Below are positions 43,671 to 52,430 of a stretch of 64,000 bases of DNA, in pieces. The translations under genes were made by a program, and so were the position numbers. The notes beneath the pieces are model-generated. The model made no database searches and was not told the origin of the DNA. It saw nothing but the letters and a program-made list of their open reading frames with translations. Position 1 is the stretch's first letter; each line of letters opens with the position of its first letter. Source of the DNA: Acidobacteriota bacterium (GTDB lineage Bacteria > Acidobacteriota > UBA4820 > DSQY01); contig JAJYLT010000015.1 in NCBI GenBank assembly GCA_021787565.1, positions 1 through 64,000 on the forward strand. The letters run 5' to 3'.

Positions 43671-43712
43671 ACGGATGACGGATGACGGATGATGGATGAT
43701 GGATGATGGATG
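43671..43712. repeat. 7-bp tandem array
   Basis: Three units of ACGGATG followed by three of ATGGATG, preceded by a degenerate unit. Such arrays change copy number by slippage; here it is intergenic. Confidence 0.85.
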
Positions 43713-43770
43713 AAAGATAGGAGAGCCGGCCCTTCACACCTCAGCACTCAACCCCAGGCCCTCAGCACTC

Positions 43771-43919
43771 AAATTCCGCGATGGCTCGACCATTGTAGGA
43801 GCACCGCCCCCGGCGCGACCGACCCTTCACGCGGATCGCGTCGTCCATGACCCCCGCTTCGGTCGCGGCGGAGCGCCGCTCCTGCACAGGGGAGGCGCGG
43901 TCATCGCGAAATTCGGGCC
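43771..43919. repeat. Palindromic repeat family 2 (BIME-like), copy A
   Basis: Two inverted arms. Left: AAATTCCGCGATGG, then TGTAGGAGC, then CGCGACCGA. Right: the same blocks read on the other strand. The related copy is at 50001-50152, with a half copy at 5640-5684. Confidence 0.7.
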
Positions 43920-43983
43920 GGGCGGGGGCTTGGGTCTCCCTCCCCCTTTCTGGTACCCTTTGGGCCGGGGAGGTGAGCCGGGC

Positions 43984-44997
43984 ATGTCTCTTCTGGACTC
44001 CATCCGGCACCGCGCGGCGGCGGACCGGCGGCGCATCGTCCTGCCTGAAACCTCGGACCCACGGACACTCCGGGCCGTCCCACTGGTCCAGGCGGCGGGG
44101 GCGGCGGAACTGCTGCTGGTGGGCCAGCCCGCCGAGGTGAGGCGGCGCGCCGAGACATCCGGAGTCTCCCTGGCGGGAGTGGAGTTCCTCGACCCGACCG
44201 AACCGCAATTCAACCGGGAGGCGGCCCGAGTCTTCCTCGAACGGATGCGCAGCCGGGGCGAGAACGAGGCCCAGGCCCGCCAGACGGCGGCCCACCCGCT
44301 CTACGCCGCCTGCCTGGCCGTGCGCATGGGCATGGCCGACGGAGTGGTCTCGGGGGCTACCCACACCACCGCCGATTCGGTGCGCGCCTACCTCCGCTGT
44401 TTCGGCCCCGCGCCGGGCATCCGCACCGTGAGCAGCTTCTTTCTCATGGTGACTCCCCGCACCGAATACGGTGAGCAGGGGGTCTTCGTCTATTCGGACT
44501 GCGGCATGGTCCCCTATCCGGACAGCGCCCAGCTGGCCGAGATCGCGCTGTGCGCCGCCGAATCCTTCCGGCTCCTCGTCGGGGCCGAGCCCAAGGTGGC
44601 CTTTCTCTCCTTCTCCACAAAAGGGTCCGCTCGCGATCCGAGCGTGGACAAGATCGTGCGGGCCCTTGAGACCTTCCGGGCCCGAGCCCCCCACGTCGCG
44701 GCCGACGGCGAGCTGCAGGGAGACGCGGCCCTGGTTCCGGCGGTGGGCGCGAGCAAGGCCCCGGGCAGCTCCGTGGCGGGCCAGGCCAACGTCCTGATCT
44801 TCCCCAACCTCGACGCGGGGAACATCGCCTACAAGCTCACCGAGCGCCTCGGCGGGGCCGTGGCCCTCGGCCCCATCCTCCAGGGGCTGGACGGCGCGGC
44901 CAACGATCTCAGCCGCGGCTGCACCGATCAGGACATCGCCGACGTGGTGGCCATCACCGCGCTCCAGGCCCAGGACCGCCGGCAGGCGGCGCGCTGA
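43984..44997 (+). CDS. pta: Phosphate acetyltransferase
   Basis: A 337-residue enzyme that interconverts acetyl-CoA and acetyl phosphate. The short, single-domain form is complete: [17 protein letters not shown] at the start, [24 protein letters not shown] in the middle, and [22 protein letters not shown] near the C-terminus, all family signatures. No acetate kinase gene is adjacent. The ATG at 43984 follows GGGGAGG. First gene of a run of tightly packed plus-strand genes; the next starts 4 bases after its stop. Confidence 0.93.
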   Translation: MSLLDSIRHRAAADRRRIVLPETSDPRTLRAVPLVQAAGAAELLLVGQPAEVRRRAETSGVSLAGVEFLDPTEPQFNREAARVFLERMRSRGENEAQARQTAAHPLYAACLAVRMGMADGVVSGATHTTADSVRAYLRCFGPAPGIRTVSSFFLMVTPRTEYGEQGVFVYSDCGMVPYPDSAQLAEIALCAAESFRLLVGAEPKVAFLSFSTKGSARDPSVDKIVRALETFRARAPHVAADGELQGDAALVPAVGASKAPGSSVAGQANVLIFPNLDAGNIAYKLTERLGGAVALGPILQGLDGAANDLSRGCTDQDIADVVAITALQAQDRRQAAR

Positions 44998-45001
44998 CGG
45001 C

Positions 45002-45712
45002 ATGTCGGACAGCCTTCCCACCCGGCCGCCAAAGGACACCCCCTCCCCACCCACCGTGGCGGTCCTCATCCCCGTCCACAACGGCGGACCCCTCCTGGAG
45101 GGGGTGCTCGACGGTCTGGCGGCCCTTCCCGTCGCCGTCTGGGTCGTGGACGACGGCTCCACGGATGACACGGTTTCCAGGGTCCGTTCCCGGCCGGTCC
45201 GCCTGCTCCGGCTTCCCGTCCGCTCTGGAAAGGGATCCGCCATACGGCACGGCTTGGCCCGCATCCTGGGCGACTCCTCCCCCGAGTGGGTGCTCTTCAT
45301 GGACGCGGACGGCCAACACAGGCCGGAGGAGGTACCCAGGTTCCTGTCCGCCATGGAATGCGAGGTGGATTTCCTGATCGGGTCCCGCATGGGGGAGGCG
45401 GAGAACTTCCCGCTCCACCGCCTCCGCACCAACCGGGTGGGGAGCACCATCCTCAGGCTCATGAGCGGCCACGCCGTGCCGGATACCCAGTGCGGGTTTC
45501 GCGCGGTTCGCGCCGACTACCTCCGAGGGATGAGGCTGGAATCCAGGGGCTTCGAGGTGGAGACCGAGATCCTCCTCAAGGCGCTCAGGGCCGGGGCCCG
45601 ATGGAAGCCCGTTCCCGTCAGCGCCGTCTACGACGGCCAGGGGAGCCATTTCAGGCCCGTGGCGGACACCTACCGGATCTGCATGGCCGCGCTACGCTAT
45701 GTCGTCGAATAA
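45002..45712 (+). CDS. Family 2 glycosyltransferase (polyprenyl-phosphate mannosyltransferase-like)
   Basis: A 236-residue GT-A glycosyltransferase without membrane segments. The N-terminal VAVLIPVHNGGPLLEGVLDGL, the nucleotide-sugar motif WVVDDGSTDDT, and the metal-binding FMDADGQH are intact. TQCGFRAVRADYLRGM is typical of the dolichyl-phosphate mannose synthase-like subgroup, which transfers a sugar from a nucleotide donor to a lipid carrier. Its end overlaps the acyltransferase gene by 14 bases, suggesting that the two act together on a membrane lipid (inference). Confidence 0.85.
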   Translation: MSDSLPTRPPKDTPSPPTVAVLIPVHNGGPLLEGVLDGLAALPVAVWVVDDGSTDDTVSRVRSRPVRLLRLPVRSGKGSAIRHGLARILGDSSPEWVLFMDADGQHRPEEVPRFLSAMECEVDFLIGSRMGEAENFPLHRLRTNRVGSTILRLMSGHAVPDTQCGFRAVRADYLRGMRLESRGFEVETEILLKALRAGARWKPVPVSAVYDGQGSHFRPVADTYRICMAALRYVVE

Positions 45713-46583
45713 CCTCCACCGGAACTGGAACGTGAGCGGCTTCAACCAGGGCTGGGTCTTCCGCCTGGCAGAGCAGTGCTGCTGCCGGATCCCCTCGCGG
45801 ATTCCCTACGCCTTGGCCGCCAACCTGATGGATTGGTACCAGGGGTTCCGGCCGCAGGTGTCGGCCGCGGTCCGGGCCAACCTGGCCGGTGCCTTCCCCC
45901 ATCTTTCCCCTAGCCGCCTCGACGCCTTTACGGACTCGACATTCGCCAACTACGGACGGGGGCTGGTGGACTACCTCCGAGCCGGGGTAGACCCGCCGGA
46001 GGTCACCTCGCGGCCGGGCGCCGAGGAGAGCCTGACGGGCATCGGCGGGGGGCGGATCCTGGTCACGGCCCACATGGGAAACTGGGAGGTGGGAGGGCTG
46101 TACCTGGGCCGAATTCTCGGTCCCCACTGCATGGTGGGCCTCCCCGAGAGCGATCCCGGGGTGGACGCCTTCCGAGAGGCCAAGCGCAGCAGTGTTGGCC
46201 ATCGGACCATCCGCGTCCGGCAGGACCTCTCCACGCCTTTCGAGCTGAGGCGCCTCCTGGAGGAGGGAAGAAGCATCGTGGTCCTTGCCGACCGATCGGT
46301 GGATCGGGACTGCGTTCGGGTCCGGTTCCGCGGACGGCCGGCCCTGTTCCTGCGGAGCCCTGCCCTGCTTTCGGCTCTCACTGGCGCCCCCGTCGTCCCC
46401 GTGGCCGTGGTGGCGGAGGGGGCAGGCCGCTATAGCGCCCACGTAGGCTCTCCCGCCGTGGCGGAGGGCTCTCTCTCGGCCGGAGAGCTGATGCAGGGCG
46501 TGGCGGATTTCTTCGGTGGAATCCTAGAGCAGTATCCGGATCAGTGGTACAATTTTTTCAGGTATTGGCGGGAGGAGACATGA
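45699..46583 (+). CDS. LpxL/HtrB-type lipid acyltransferase
   Basis: A 294-residue member of the lysophospholipid/lipid A acyltransferase family. The catalytic H-X4-E motif is seen in VTAHMGNWEVGG, followed by LADRSVDRDCVRVRFRGRPA and PVVPVAVVAEG, as in LpxL. These enzymes add an acyl chain to a lipid A-like acceptor at the inner membrane. There is no clear N-terminal transmembrane helix. It overlaps the glycosyltransferase gene before it and the STAS gene after it, so all are probably translated from one mRNA. Confidence 0.85.
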   Translation: MSSNNLHRNWNVSGFNQGWVFRLAEQCCCRIPSRIPYALAANLMDWYQGFRPQVSAAVRANLAGAFPHLSPSRLDAFTDSTFANYGRGLVDYLRAGVDPPEVTSRPGAEESLTGIGGGRILVTAHMGNWEVGGLYLGRILGPHCMVGLPESDPGVDAFREAKRSSVGHRTIRVRQDLSTPFELRRLLEEGRSIVVLADRSVDRDCVRVRFRGRPALFLRSPALLSALTGAPVVPVAVVAEGAGRYSAHVGSPAVAEGSLSAGELMQGVADFFGGILEQYPDQWYNFFRYWREET

Positions 46584-46927
46584 CGAACCTGGAAATCCGC
46601 TCCGAATCCAAGGGGGAGGCCTGGGTGATCCGCCTGAAGGGTTTCCTGGACGCCCACAACCACGGTCTCTTCCGGGAGGCCGTCCAAGAGCATCTTCAGA
46701 AGGGGAACCGGCGCCTCATCGTAGACTTCTCGGAACTCACCTACATCGGCTCCTCGGGGATCGAGGTGATCCTCTCCCACATCCAGCCCATCCGGGACGA
46801 CGGCGGGGACATGATCCTGTGCTGCATGTCGCCGAAGATCTTCAAGGTCTTCGACCTGCTGGGCCTGCCGTCGTTGTTCACCATCTGCTCCACCGTGGAA
46901 GAGGCCTCCAAGGCCTTCCATGGCTGA
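46580..46927 (+). CDS. STAS-domain protein (anti-sigma factor antagonist-like)
   Basis: A 115-residue single STAS domain like SpoIIAA/RsbV. The phosphorylatable serine motif is visible in DFSELTYIGSSGIEVIL. Family members bind an anti-sigma kinase when unphosphorylated. No kinase or sigma gene is adjacent. Alternatively it may belong to the lipid-handling STAS group, given the acyltransferase neighbour. The ATG at 46580 overlaps the previous stop (ATGA) and is preceded by GGAGG. Confidence 0.85.
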   Translation: MTNLEIRSESKGEAWVIRLKGFLDAHNHGLFREAVQEHLQKGNRRLIVDFSELTYIGSSGIEVILSHIQPIRDDGGDMILCCMSPKIFKVFDLLGLPSLFTICSTVEEASKAFHG

Positions 46928-47543
46928 CCCGTGGAGCTTCTGGAGCCCTTCAGCACCCGCGCGGTCCGAGTTTCGGGAGCAATCCTCGCTCTTCATCGGC
47001 TGCCTATCGCCCGCCGCCTCGGAGGATGAGGCCGGGCTCTTTCTCCGGTCCCTCCGGCGCGAGTTTCACGATGCCACCCACCACTGCTGGGCCTACCGCC
47101 TAGGATGGACCGAGGGGCTTCGATCCCGGTGCAGCGACGACGGAGAGCCGAGCCGCACGGCGGGCGCGCCCATCCTGGCTGCCCTCGAAAGCCGCGACGT
47201 TTCCGATGCCTGCCTTGTGGTGGTACGCTACTTCGGAGGCGTCAAGCTGGGGACGGGGGGGTTGGCGCGGGCCTACCGGCGGGCCGCCGTGGCGGCGCTC
47301 GAAGCGGCGGACCTGGAGGCTAGAACCCTCTGGGAAGATTGGCTCGTCAGCCTGCCCTACGCCGCCCAGGGTGCCTTGCGCCGGGCCGCCGTGGCGGCGC
47401 GAGTGGAGCTCGGCGACGCGATTTACGATGAGCTTCTCACCTATACCGCCCGGGTCCCGCTAGGGAGCGCCGACCGCTTTTCGGCGGCCCTCCGGGAGCT
47501 GAGCGAGGCATGGAAAGGAGGCGTGGCGTGGAGATCGAAGTGA
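46920..47543 (+). CDS. YigZ/IMPACT family protein
   Basis: A 207-residue protein with the IMPACT signature (CSDDGEPSRTAGAPIL) and VVVRYFGGVKLGTGGLARAYRRAA in the N-terminal domain, plus a C-terminal domain with an elongation-factor-G-like fold (family knowledge). E. coli YigZ has no firmly established biochemical activity; eukaryotic IMPACT regulates Gcn2. The gene overlaps the STAS gene by 8 bases and the CYTH gene at its 3' end. Confidence 0.88.
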   Translation: MADPWSFWSPSAPARSEFREQSSLFIGCLSPAASEDEAGLFLRSLRREFHDATHHCWAYRLGWTEGLRSRCSDDGEPSRTAGAPILAALESRDVSDACLVVVRYFGGVKLGTGGLARAYRRAAVAALEAADLEARTLWEDWLVSLPYAAQGALRRAAVAARVELGDAIYDELLTYTARVPLGSADRFSAALRELSEAWKGGVAWRSK

Positions 47544-48088
47544 AGGTCCCGGTGGAAGACCTGCACGCCATCGTGCAGAAGGCCGAAGGGCTTGGGTACG
47601 AGCGGGTCAGGCCCAGGCACTTCGAGGCCAACACGCTCTTCGACTTTCGCGACCGGTCGCTCTCTTACGCGGGGTGCCTCCTGAGGGTCCGGGAGACCGC
47701 CGACGGGGCGCTGATCACCTTCAAGGGCAAGGTGGTGGACGACGAGCGCTTCAAGGTCAGGCCCGAGGTGGAGACCCGCTGCGAGAGCGGGCCCAGCATG
47801 AGGGCCATCCTGGAAAACATTGGCCTGAAGGCCTTCTTCCGCTACGAAAAGTACAGGGAGGAGTTCCAGGCGCCGGGGGCCCTGCTCTGCCTGGACGAGA
47901 TGCCCTTCGGCAACTTCCTCGAACTGGAGGGATTCCCTCAGGGCATCGAGGACCTGGCGCAGAAGCTGGATCTTGCCCCCGAGACCTTCATCCGCCGGTC
48001 CTACGCGGACCTGTACGGCGAGCACTGCCGCAAACTGGGAGAGCCCTTCGGGGACATCCTCTTCCCGACCGACTATGCCCATTCGTGA
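47528..48088 (+). CDS. CYTH-domain protein (class IV adenylate cyclase / triphosphatase-like)
   Basis: A 186-residue CYTH domain. The EIEVKV start, LRVRETADGALITFKGK, and the late acidic strands LCLDEMPFGNFLELEG and ETFIRRSYADLY form the triphosphate tunnel of the family. Members hydrolyse inorganic or thiamine triphosphate or act as class IV adenylate cyclases; which applies here cannot be told. A GTG at 47528 is proposed because AGGAGG lies 6 bases before it; the ATG at 47510 would place that ribosome site inside the gene. Confidence 0.82.
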   Translation: MEIEVKVPVEDLHAIVQKAEGLGYERVRPRHFEANTLFDFRDRSLSYAGCLLRVRETADGALITFKGKVVDDERFKVRPEVETRCESGPSMRAILENIGLKAFFRYEKYREEFQAPGALLCLDEMPFGNFLELEGFPQGIEDLAQKLDLAPETFIRRSYADLYGEHCRKLGEPFGDILFPTDYAHS

Positions 48089-49022
48089 AGCCGTCGTTCT
48101 CGCCGCGGGGCTTGGCCTGCGCATGCGGCCCCTCACCCTGGAGACACCCAAGCCGGCCCTCCCCTTCCTGAACCGGCCGCTGCTGCGGTGGATCCTCGAT
48201 GGCCTGGAGGAGGCCGGGGTGCAGAGGGCATTCGTGAACCTCCACCACCTTCCGCAGGCCGTGCGTGACGCCGCGGGAAGGCCGGCCCGGCTCCAGCTCC
48301 GCTTCTCCCACGAGCCGCAGATCCTCGGAACGGCGGGGGTCTTCGGTCCCCTCCGCGGCCTCCTGAAGGGCCCCATCTTCCTGGTGGCCAACGGAGACAC
48401 GTTCCAGGCCCCCGATTACGCCGCCCTGGAGACCGAACTCCTCCGATACCCGGACTGCCTGGCCGTTCTGGCCCTCCGTCCCGGCGGCCCTCGGTATACC
48501 GGCGTGCAGATGTCCCAGGAAGGGCGCATCACGGGCTTCGGGCGAGGCGACGTCATGTTCGCCGGCGCCTACGCCGCGCGGACGGAGCTGCTGCAACACC
48601 TGCCCGGAGAGGGCCCCCGCGACCTGGTCCCCGACCTGCTCAGGCCGCTTCTCCCGTCCGGCTCCATCCGGGGCCTCCTCACCAGCGGCCCGTGGGAGGA
48701 CCTGGGCGAACCGAGGAGCTACCTGGAGGCCTCCCTCCGTTACGTGGAGGAGGCGGCCGCCGGCCGCTTCCCCGTGCCCGACGAATCCACCGTCGAGACG
48801 AGGGATGGATGGCCCGTCCTGCGCCATACCAGCTCCTGGCTCTCCAGGGACGCCACGGTGCTCGGCCCCCTCGTCCTCGGCCCGCGGGTTCGCGTGGAGG
48901 AACGGGCCCACCTAGGGAGGGTCCTCCTCCTGCCCGGCGCCGCGGTCGGACGCCAGGAACGCCTGGAGGGCGCCATCCGCACCTCCACGCTCACCGTGAG
49001 CCTTCCACCGCTCGATTCCTGA
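48075..49022 (+). CDS. Sugar-1-phosphate nucleotidyltransferase
   Basis: A 315-residue NTP transferase. The signature AVVLAAGLGLRMRPLTLETPKPALPFLNRPLL with the catalytic G-X-G-X-R is intact, and the metal-binding aspartate is in FLVANGDTF. The C-terminal part (SRDATVLGPLVLGPRV) resembles a short left-handed hexapeptide repeat. It makes an NDP-sugar; MurNAc-1-P uridylyltransferase and mannose-1-P guanylyltransferase are the nearest functional types. It overlaps the CYTH gene by 14 bases and closes the seven-gene run. Confidence 0.85.
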   Translation: MPIREAVVLAAGLGLRMRPLTLETPKPALPFLNRPLLRWILDGLEEAGVQRAFVNLHHLPQAVRDAAGRPARLQLRFSHEPQILGTAGVFGPLRGLLKGPIFLVANGDTFQAPDYAALETELLRYPDCLAVLALRPGGPRYTGVQMSQEGRITGFGRGDVMFAGAYAARTELLQHLPGEGPRDLVPDLLRPLLPSGSIRGLLTSGPWEDLGEPRSYLEASLRYVEEAAAGRFPVPDESTVETRDGWPVLRHTSSWLSRDATVLGPLVLGPRVRVEERAHLGRVLLLPGAAVGRQERLEGAIRTSTLTVSLPPLDS

Positions 49023-49211
49023 ACGCCTCCCCGTTCCCCCTGGCGGTTTTCTTCGGGCTTCCACGCTCCCGGCGAGGAGGAGTCCGGGGGTGGCCGACTG
49101 CATTTGATTCGCCCGCCGCGATGGCGGATAATGGCGGCACCGGGACTTCGGTCCCGATGGACGGTCCGCCGCGGTGAATCCCGGGCCTGGGCGGGCAGGA
49201 CAGAGGAACCG

Positions 49212-50033
49212 ATGCCGCGAATTCCCGTGACCGCCATCATTCCGGCAGGCAACGAGGCCCACCAGATCGAAGAGGCCGTTGATTCGGTCCTGTGGGCGGA
49301 CGAGATTCTGGTGATCGTGGATGCGGCCAGCACGGACGGGACGGCCGGACGGGCCGCGGCCGCCGATCCCAGGGTGATCGTGAAGGTGCACGAATACGGG
49401 TATTCGGCGGCCCAGAAGAATTGGGCCATCCCCCAGGCCAGCCACCCCTACGTCTTCCTCCTGGATGCCGACGAGAGGGTGCCCGATGATCTGCGGGAGG
49501 AGATTCTGGCCCTCCTTCGGGAGCCCCCCGAGCACGACGCTTACTGGATCTACCGCCGGAACCTCTTCATGGGGCGCCTGATGAGGCACGGCGGGTGGCA
49601 GACCGACAAGGTCATCCGCCTCTTCCGCCGGGAGTGCCGCTACCAGGACCGGCGCGTGCACGCCGAGATCACCGGCTACAGGAGCGCGGGGGTTCTGAAG
49701 GGCCATCTGCTCCACAACACCTTCGGGAGCTGGAACCAGTACCTCGCCAAGCTGCATCAATACACGACCTGGGCCGCGGAGCAGGACCTCCTGGAGGGGA
49801 AGCGGGCCGGTTTCGGGAAGGTGGTGCTCCGCCCCTGGGGCCGATTCATCAAGCAGTACTGCATCCGCCTCGGCTTCCTGGACGGCATTCCGGGGGCAGT
49901 CGCCGCCTTCCTCGGGACGTACGGCGTCTTCCTCAAATACGCCAAAGTGTGGGATCTGTTCCGGAGAAACCCCTCGGGGCCTGCCTCCAAAGCCTCCCCC
50001 CGATTCCGCGATAGCGGCTCAACGCTTGCGTAG
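49212..50033 (+). CDS. Family 2 glycosyltransferase (WaaE/KdtX-like)
   Basis: A 273-residue GT-A glycosyltransferase of the lipopolysaccharide-core type. AIIPAGNEAHQIEEAVDSVLWADEI, VDAASTDGT and the metal-binding FLLDADERVP are present. RLFRRECRYQDRRVHAEI and the HNTFGSWNQYLAKLHQY stretch are shared with WaaE-like beta-1,4-glucosyltransferases, and a hydrophobic region lies near the C-terminus. It probably adds a sugar to a lipid-linked envelope glycan. GAGGAACCG precedes the ATG. 190 bases separate it from the preceding operon. Confidence 0.85.
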   Translation: MPRIPVTAIIPAGNEAHQIEEAVDSVLWADEILVIVDAASTDGTAGRAAAADPRVIVKVHEYGYSAAQKNWAIPQASHPYVFLLDADERVPDDLREEILALLREPPEHDAYWIYRRNLFMGRLMRHGGWQTDKVIRLFRRECRYQDRRVHAEITGYRSAGVLKGHLLHNTFGSWNQYLAKLHQYTTWAAEQDLLEGKRAGFGKVVLRPWGRFIKQYCIRLGFLDGIPGAVAAFLGTYGVFLKYAKVWDLFRRNPSGPASKASPRFRDSGSTLA

Positions 50034-50152
50034 GAGCGGCGCCTCGCCGCGAACCGGGTGACCCTGCGACCAGGATGCGGTACCCGCGTACGGTCCGTCG
50101 CGCCGGGGGCGGCGCTCCTACGAGTGCAATTCCATCGCGGAATTTGGGCCTC
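50001..50152. repeat. Palindromic repeat family 2 (BIME-like), copy B
   Basis: Inverted arms: left ATTCCGCGAT, then GTAGGAGCGGCGCC; right GGCGGCGCTCCTAC, then ATCGCGGAATT. The left arm overlaps the 3' end of the glycosyltransferase gene, so the repeat supplies its last codons. Confidence 0.7.
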
Positions 50153-50161
50153 CCGCTCGCC

Positions 50162-50191
50162 TTGACACCCTCCCCGCCGGGAACGCATAAT
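50162..50191 (+). promoter_or_regulatory. Promoter of the NfeD-SPFH operon
   Basis: TTGACA (50162-50167), an 18-base spacer, CATAAT (50186-50191). The start site would be about 50198, 15 bases before the ATG. Confidence 0.65.
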
Positions 50192-50212
50192 GAGACGGGT
50201 CTAGGAGCTTGA

Positions 50213-51601
50213 ATGCGCAAGCCTTTCTTTGGGATTTGCCTCGTTCTGGCGGTCCTTGCGGGGGCCTCCGCCCGGGGGCAGGGCGTGTTCCGCATCCAGA
50301 TGGACCAGCCCATACAGCCCATCGTTCAGGAGTACGTCGTGAACGCCATCCGCGAGGCCAACGACAAGGGAGCCAGCCTGATCCTGCTGGAGATCGACAC
50401 CCCCGGCGGCTACGTGAGCTCCGTGGAGCAGATCCAGAAGGCGATCCTCTCCTCCAGGGCACCCGTGGTGGCCTACGTCGCACCGGCGGGAGCCCGGGCG
50501 GCCTCCGGCGGGGCCTACGTGGCCATGGCCTGCGATCTCATTGCCATGGCCCCCGGGACCAACATCGGGGCGGCCCACCCCGTAAGCGGGGTTCCCATTC
50601 CCGTCCCCACTCCACCGCAGACCCCTACGCCCCAGTCTCCCGAGAGGGGACCCCAGCCCGCCTCGCCCTCCCAGGAGGGGGGAGTGGAAATGCAGAAGGT
50701 GGTGAACGATCTGGCCGCTCGCATGCGGAGCCTCGCCGAGAATCGCCACCGCAACGTGGCCATCGCCGAACAGATGGTGAGGGAGAGCATTTCCCTGAGC
50801 GAGCAGGAGGCCCTCAAGGATGGACTCATCGAGTTGATCGCCCAGAACGAGGGGGACATCTTCGCCTATGTCAGGGAACACCCCATCCGCCGCTTCAACG
50901 GGGTGGAGCAGAAGGTAGACCTGCCCCCCTCCCCCGTCGTGACGCCCATCGACATGACGGCGCGCGAGCGGTTCCTCTCGGCCCTGGCCAACCCCTCGCT
51001 CGCCTATCTCCTTCTCCTGCTGGGCATCCTCGGCCTCTTCGTGGAATTCAAGAGCCCCGGCCTCATTTTTCCCGGGGTCATGGGGGGCATCTTCATCCTG
51101 CTCTACGTCATGTCCATTCCGCTCCTGCCCATCAACGTGGTGGGCCTGCTCCTCATCATCCTGGGCTTCGTCTTCTTTATCCTGGAGATCAAGGTGGTAT
51201 CCTATGGAATGTTGGCTGTCGGAGGAGTGATCGCCTTGTTCATCGGAAGCATGCTGCTCTATAGCGGGGGCCCCATTCCGGAGCTGAGGCTCTCCTGGAC
51301 CCTCATCGTGCCCGTGGTCCTGGCCTTCTCCGCCATCGTGGTTTTCCTCTTGGTCCTTGTGGCCAGGGCCTTCCGAAACCCCGTAGTGACGGGCGAAGAG
51401 GGGCTGCTGGGGCAGGAGGGAGAGGTGCGGGAGCCCATCCATCCGCCGAAGCCCGGAAAGGTCTTCGTCTTCGGAGAATATTGGAACGCCGTCAGCGACC
51501 GACCGCTGGAGGCGGGCGCTGCGGTGAAGGTGGTAGGGCGTGACGGGATGACCCTGCGCGTGGCGCCCCTTTCCGGAGGAGGTAAGGATGACCGAGCTTA
51601 G
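50213..51601 (+). CDS. NfeD-family membrane-bound serine protease (ClpP-like)
   Basis: A 462-residue protein with a signal peptide ([17 protein letters not shown]), a ClpP/SppA-like protease domain (about 25-230), about four transmembrane helices (about 260-385) and a C-terminal OB-fold NfeD domain. The catalytic serine is in [10 protein letters not shown], and a lysine in [15 protein letters not shown] sits where the Ser-Lys dyad partner of archaeal 1510-N is expected. A Pro-rich insert lies between them. The archaeal homologue cleaves a stomatin-type protein; here the SPFH gene overlaps its end, matching that known pair. Confidence 0.9.
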   Translation: MRKPFFGICLVLAVLAGASARGQGVFRIQMDQPIQPIVQEYVVNAIREANDKGASLILLEIDTPGGYVSSVEQIQKAILSSRAPVVAYVAPAGARAASGGAYVAMACDLIAMAPGTNIGAAHPVSGVPIPVPTPPQTPTPQSPERGPQPASPSQEGGVEMQKVVNDLAARMRSLAENRHRNVAIAEQMVRESISLSEQEALKDGLIELIAQNEGDIFAYVREHPIRRFNGVEQKVDLPPSPVVTPIDMTARERFLSALANPSLAYLLLLLGILGLFVEFKSPGLIFPGVMGGIFILLYVMSIPLLPINVVGLLLIILGFVFFILEIKVVSYGMLAVGGVIALFIGSMLLYSGGPIPELRLSWTLIVPVVLAFSAIVVFLLVLVARAFRNPVVTGEEGLLGQEGEVREPIHPPKPGKVFVFGEYWNAVSDRPLEAGAAVKVVGRDGMTLRVAPLSGGGKDDRA

Positions 51602-52361
51602 CTTTCCCATACTGGCCTTCCTGGTCATTTTCTTCGGCTGGCTCTTTTCCTGCATCAACGTTCTGAAGGAGTACGAACGGGGGGTGATCTTCCGACTGGG
51701 ACGGGTGCTGCCAGAGCCCAAGGGGCCCGGGCTCATTTTCGTCTTCAAACCGTTCGATTCCATCGTCAGGGTCCACCTGCGGACCATCGTCCTGGACGTC
51801 CCGCCGCAGGACATCATCACCAAGGACAACGTCTCCGTGAAGGTCAACGCGGTGGTCTACTTCCGGGTGTTCAACCCGCTCAACGCCATTCTCCAGGTGG
51901 AGAACTACATCTACGCCACCTCCCAGCTCGCCCAGACGACCCTCCGGTCCATCCTGGGCCAGGTGCAGCTCGACGAGCTGCTCTCCGAACGAGAGAAGCT
52001 GAACAAGGACCTCCAGGGCATCTTGGACCTGCACACCGACCCTTGGGGGATCAAGGTGGCATTGGTGGAGATCAAGGGCGTGGACCTGCCCCAGGACATG
52101 CAGCGCGCCATAGCCTTGCAGGCCCAGGCCGAGCGTGAGAAGAGGGCCAAGATCATCAACGCCGACGGCGAGTTCCAGGCCTCCCAGACCCTCTCCAACG
52201 CCGCGGCCGTGCTCGCTCAGAACCCCCTGACCATCCAGCTGCGATACCTCCAGACGCTGACCCAGATCGGCGCGGAGAACAGCAGCACGATCATCTTCCC
52301 CGTCCCCATCGAGTTCCTGAGGGCCTTCATGCCGAAGGCGGGCGAAGAGAAGAAGGAATAA
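51588..52361 (+). CDS. SPFH/stomatin-like membrane protein (slipin)
   Basis: A 257-residue membrane-anchored scaffold. One N-terminal helix ([19 protein letters not shown]) is followed by the slipin signature [22 protein letters not shown] and the SPFH core ([33 protein letters not shown]). A coiled-coil-forming stretch rich in Ala/Gln/Glu comes near the C-terminus ([19 protein letters not shown]). Its start overlaps the NfeD protease gene by 14 bases; such pairs are proposed to act in membrane microdomain or protein quality control. Confidence 0.92.
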   Translation: MTELSFPILAFLVIFFGWLFSCINVLKEYERGVIFRLGRVLPEPKGPGLIFVFKPFDSIVRVHLRTIVLDVPPQDIITKDNVSVKVNAVVYFRVFNPLNAILQVENYIYATSQLAQTTLRSILGQVQLDELLSEREKLNKDLQGILDLHTDPWGIKVALVEIKGVDLPQDMQRAIALQAQAEREKRAKIINADGEFQASQTLSNAAAVLAQNPLTIQLRYLQTLTQIGAENSSTIIFPVPIEFLRAFMPKAGEEKKE

Positions 52362-52430
52362 GTGGTCGCGGGGAGAACGGTGCGCCCCAAGACGTAGCTA
52401 GGCTCCGGGATAGAAAAGGGGAGGCGCGGC

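Larger units (their letters stand above)
43557..43983. other. Repeat-filled gap before pta
   Basis: This divergent gap holds a 7-bp tandem array (43671-43712), a duplicated CCTCAGCACTCAA (43739-43751 and 43760-43772) and a 149-bp palindromic element (43771-43919). A weak TTGGGT-N18-TACCCT (43930-43959) might serve pta. No gene is supported. Confidence 0.55.

Noticed and set aside
43664-43713. CRISPR array
   Set aside because: The units are 7-bp tandem repeats without spacers; no cas genes are in the window.
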